This document shows, piece after piece, positions 62,266 through 64,000 of a stretch of 64,000 nt of DNA. The notes beneath the pieces were generated by a model. The model searched no databases. It saw nothing but the letters and a program-made list of their open reading frames with translations, and was not told where the DNA came from. Within the stretch, counting starts at the first letter, position 1; each line of letters opens with the position of its first letter. This DNA is from Eutreptiella sp. 'Long Island Sound 2002' (Eukaryota; Euglenozoa; Euglenophyceae; Eutreptiales; Eutreptiaceae), in assembly GCA_964036045.1 (NCBI GenBank), contig OZ038378.1, forward strand, positions 145,293,767 to 145,357,766, in the 5' to 3' direction. The position numbers and the translations under genes are program-made.

Positions 62266-63597
62266 ATGGATAAAGCTTGGTCCACGTTAAGTAAGAGACA
62301 AGTACTAAAAACGACCATAAAGGATGGAAGAGTTGGGGTTCGTAGGGATGTGGATGATTGGATACAATATATAGGTGATCAAAGGGATGTGCTAGAAGAA
62401 ATGCACTTCCCAAGATTTAGGGATGATCACCCCTATGTACTTATAGTGCGTGGTGATGGGTTTCCATGTGGAGCAAGGTCATGGTGCCAAATTGCATGTG
62501 GTTTTGCAAACCACATGCAAAAAGCACGAACTTTGCTCTACAATTGGACCCTTGACCTTGCTCTCGTAAGTGAGCATGAAACGGATCTTGTGCGTGTCCT
62601 CTTTGGAGAGACACTAAAAAAAATACAACAAATTATTGACCGTGGCTACATGTTGCTCCGAGGGTTTTGGGTGCGAACGGTTGTCATTATTGGAGGCGAT
62701 AGCCCTCGGCTTCGTCATATACTTGGTCTATCAACATTTTATGAAATTGGTTCAATTTATTCTTTTGCGACATGGTCTAGGGAGAAAGAAAGATGGGTAG
62801 GGTGTGAATGGCGACGAAGTACAAGACTTGAAGCAAAATTCCTAAAGTATAGGAAACAAGGAGTTAGTTGTGTTGGTGCAAAAGGGTGCATCGAAAGTCC
62901 ATTATTGAAAGTGGATGACCGTATAGGGTGTGTCATCATGTGTGTTCTTCATCTTGTGATACGATGTGGTGAATACTTAACAACGTTTGTGCGCACACGA
63001 GCCACAATGTTGACGGTACCACAACGATCCAAGGTTCAAAGCCTCCTAAAGGACGCTAAGACCAATGTTTCTTTGAAAGGCCGGTCCTTCCCCGATGGGG
63101 AAGAGACATGGCACTTGTTCGCCAATTGGTTGCCCATTGCAAAGAGTTTGCGTCTAACACCACATGTCACCACTACCGTTGAGGACATGGGGAAATTGCT
63201 AACCGCTATCTATCGGTGGACATATGATCCATTCGTCCAAGGGTGTGCACGAATTGCAAAGAGGTTTCAAAACACTATATGTCCCCATAAACGATCCCCC
63301 TACTTGCTTTGGCTCCGCAACAAGGGGGCCATCGTATTGGGTAATTTGCAACCTTGGGGGGGGGCCATGTTTTGTGGCGACATTGTTAAGGCGCTTAACT
63401 ATGTCTTTAAAGACAACTTTCTAACCACAAGTTCCCGGGGAGGTGGTCGTAAGGCTACCAAGGAGGAAAAGGATGAGGCAATGCTCCGCCATGCGCACGA
63501 GCGCACCTTCCTCTACAAGGAGATGCCTCGATGGGACGGGCGGCGGCGACGGGAAGATGAGCACGTAGTGCACGCTCAATTGGAAGTTGGCAACTAG
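62266..63597 (+). CDS. Transposase-like protein of an unnamed family
   Basis: The frame is open from 62071. The first ATG after the repeat cluster is at 62266 (443 aa). Conserved-looking blocks are LIVRGDGFPCGARSW, then about 75 residues on VVIIGGDSPRLRHILGL, then CIESPLLKVDDRIG followed by VLHLVIRCGEYL, and a basic C-terminus. A 'GDG', a later 'GGD' and the 'PLL ... LHLxIR' block recall large transposon-derived protein families of aquatic eukaryotes with a D-D-E-type layout. The assignment is by resemblance only and the third acidic residue is not identified. Its codon use is less GC-rich than that of the flanking ORFs. It ends in TAG. The same frame remains open to the next ORF. Confidence 0.6.
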   Translation: MDKAWSTLSKRQVLKTTIKDGRVGVRRDVDDWIQYIGDQRDVLEEMHFPRFRDDHPYVLIVRGDGFPCGARSWCQIACGFANHMQKARTLLYNWTLDLALVSEHETDLVRVLFGETLKKIQQIIDRGYMLLRGFWVRTVVIIGGDSPRLRHILGLSTFYEIGSIYSFATWSREKERWVGCEWRRSTRLEAKFLKYRKQGVSCVGAKGCIESPLLKVDDRIGCVIMCVLHLVIRCGEYLTTFVRTRATMLTVPQRSKVQSLLKDAKTNVSLKGRSFPDGEETWHLFANWLPIAKSLRLTPHVTTTVEDMGKLLTAIYRWTYDPFVQGCARIAKRFQNTICPHKRSPYLLWLRNKGAIVLGNLQPWGGAMFCGDIVKALNYVFKDNFLTTSSRGGGRKATKEEKDEAMLRHAHERTFLYKEMPRWDGRRRREDEHVVHAQLEVGN

Positions 63598-63610
63598 GAG
63601 GTGTGTGTGT

Positions 63611-63670
63611 GGTTCAACCGTGGTGCAGGAGGTTCATCCGCGCGGTTGAACCGGCTTCCCCACGGTTTCA
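63611..63670. repeat. GGTTGAACC cluster 4
   Basis: GGTTCAACCG, GGTTCATCCG, CGGTTGAACCGG and CGGTTTCACCC units in mixed orientation just after the transposase-like ORF. Confidence 0.8.
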
Positions 63671-63699
63671 CCCCTGCTTCTCTCAGGTGCCTTTGCACC

Positions 63700-64000
63700 A
63701 TGGACCCCGAGTCTTTGGGGAAGGCCTTGCAGGACTGCCTGCGGGCACTGGGTACGGGCCAAGGCGCCGATCCCTCTGCCGCGCCAGCGCCACAAGCAGC
63801 GGCAGCGCCTCCAGCCCCCCACCTGGCCGACAAGTTCCCGCTGAAGGAAGAAGTGGTGGTCCACAAGACCTGCAACCCCGACACCACCCTGGCGCCCGAG
63901 ACGCCTGAGTGGCGGTGGCTGGCCGACGTGACGCCGAAGTACGTGTTCCGCCGTGCCATGACGCTGTGGATGAAGAAGCACCGCCAAGAAGACAAGGATG
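63700..64000 (+). CDS. Hypothetical protein, 5' part (runs off the window)
   Basis: From the ATG at 63700 the frame gives MDPESLGKALQDCLRALG, an Ala/Pro-rich linker, then a folded-looking segment (EWRWLADVTPKYVFRRAM, then WMKKHRQEDKD), still open at the end. GC-rich codon use contrasts with the preceding ORF. A 3' splice-site-like CTGCTTCTCTCAG at 63674-63686 precedes the ATG, so this may be an internal exon. No family is recognised. Longer ORFs in other frames here are shadows. Confidence 0.55.
   Translation, partial: MDPESLGKALQDCLRALGTGQGADPSAAPAPQAAAAPPAPHLADKFPLKEEVVVHKTCNPDTTLAPETPEWRWLADVTPKYVFRRAMTLWMKKHRQEDKD

Overview
This is nuclear DNA from a eukaryote, probably a unicellular alga or other protist with a repeat-rich genome. 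The evidence is a secreted-type Sushi/WSC-like multidomain gene split by three GT-AG introns, chromodomain Ty3/gypsy-type LTR retrotransposons, tRNA-headed SINE-like repeats, and many minisatellites with long G or C runs. A dinoflagellate or a prasinophyte-like green alga would fit, but the lineage cannot be fixed from the sequence. There are no operons, rRNA genes or CRISPR arrays.

Layout. 1-23 kb is gene-poor and GC-rich. It holds a four-exon Sushi/WSC-like extracellular protein gene (5.8-12.1 kb, + strand), an intronless-looking membrane-anchored glycosyltransferase-like gene (20.2-21.4 kb), a possible small zinc-finger gene (22.5-23.2 kb), a 0.7-kb direct repeat at 1 and 16.45 kb, and several small dispersed repeat families. 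23-27.9 kb is AT-richer and has no gene I can support.

27.9-50.05 kb is a nested pair of Ty3/gypsy-type elements. Element A (minus strand, decayed: frameshifts and in-frame TGAs) is interrupted in its gag by element B (plus strand, 11.05 kb, about 99% identical LTRs at 36597-37309 and 46939-47650). Removing B together with one copy of its 5-bp TTCGG target duplication restores the A gag frame exactly. Both elements carry, between protease and reverse transcriptase, a domain with an NPPW/NPPF motif resembling a Dam-type N6-adenine methyltransferase. B has an amber codon between Gag and protease, a TAA inside the methyltransferase-like domain, and HIED instead of YIDD at the RT active site.

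52.2-59.3 kb holds two partial copies (C1, C2, minus strand) of another retroelement with a distinctive RT-RNase H. They are separated by a GC-rich higher-order satellite (about 208-bp monomers in about 416-bp dimers, each monomer with a GC hairpin). A 180-bp tandem repeat lies at the 5' side of C2. 60.1-60.5 kb is an LTR fragment of the A family, followed by a SINE-like copy. 61.4-64.0 kb holds three plus-strand ORFs, including a 444+ aa transposase-like protein of a family I cannot name. They are separated by four clusters of a GGTTGAACC-type inverted motif, and the last ORF runs off the window.

Nearly all recognisable coding sequence is either retroelement-derived or belongs to surface/secretory proteins. 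The most unusual material is the methyltransferase-like domain in the Ty3 elements, the stop-codon arrangement of gag-pro-pol, the hairpin satellite between retroelement halves, and the iteron-bordered unknown element at the right end.
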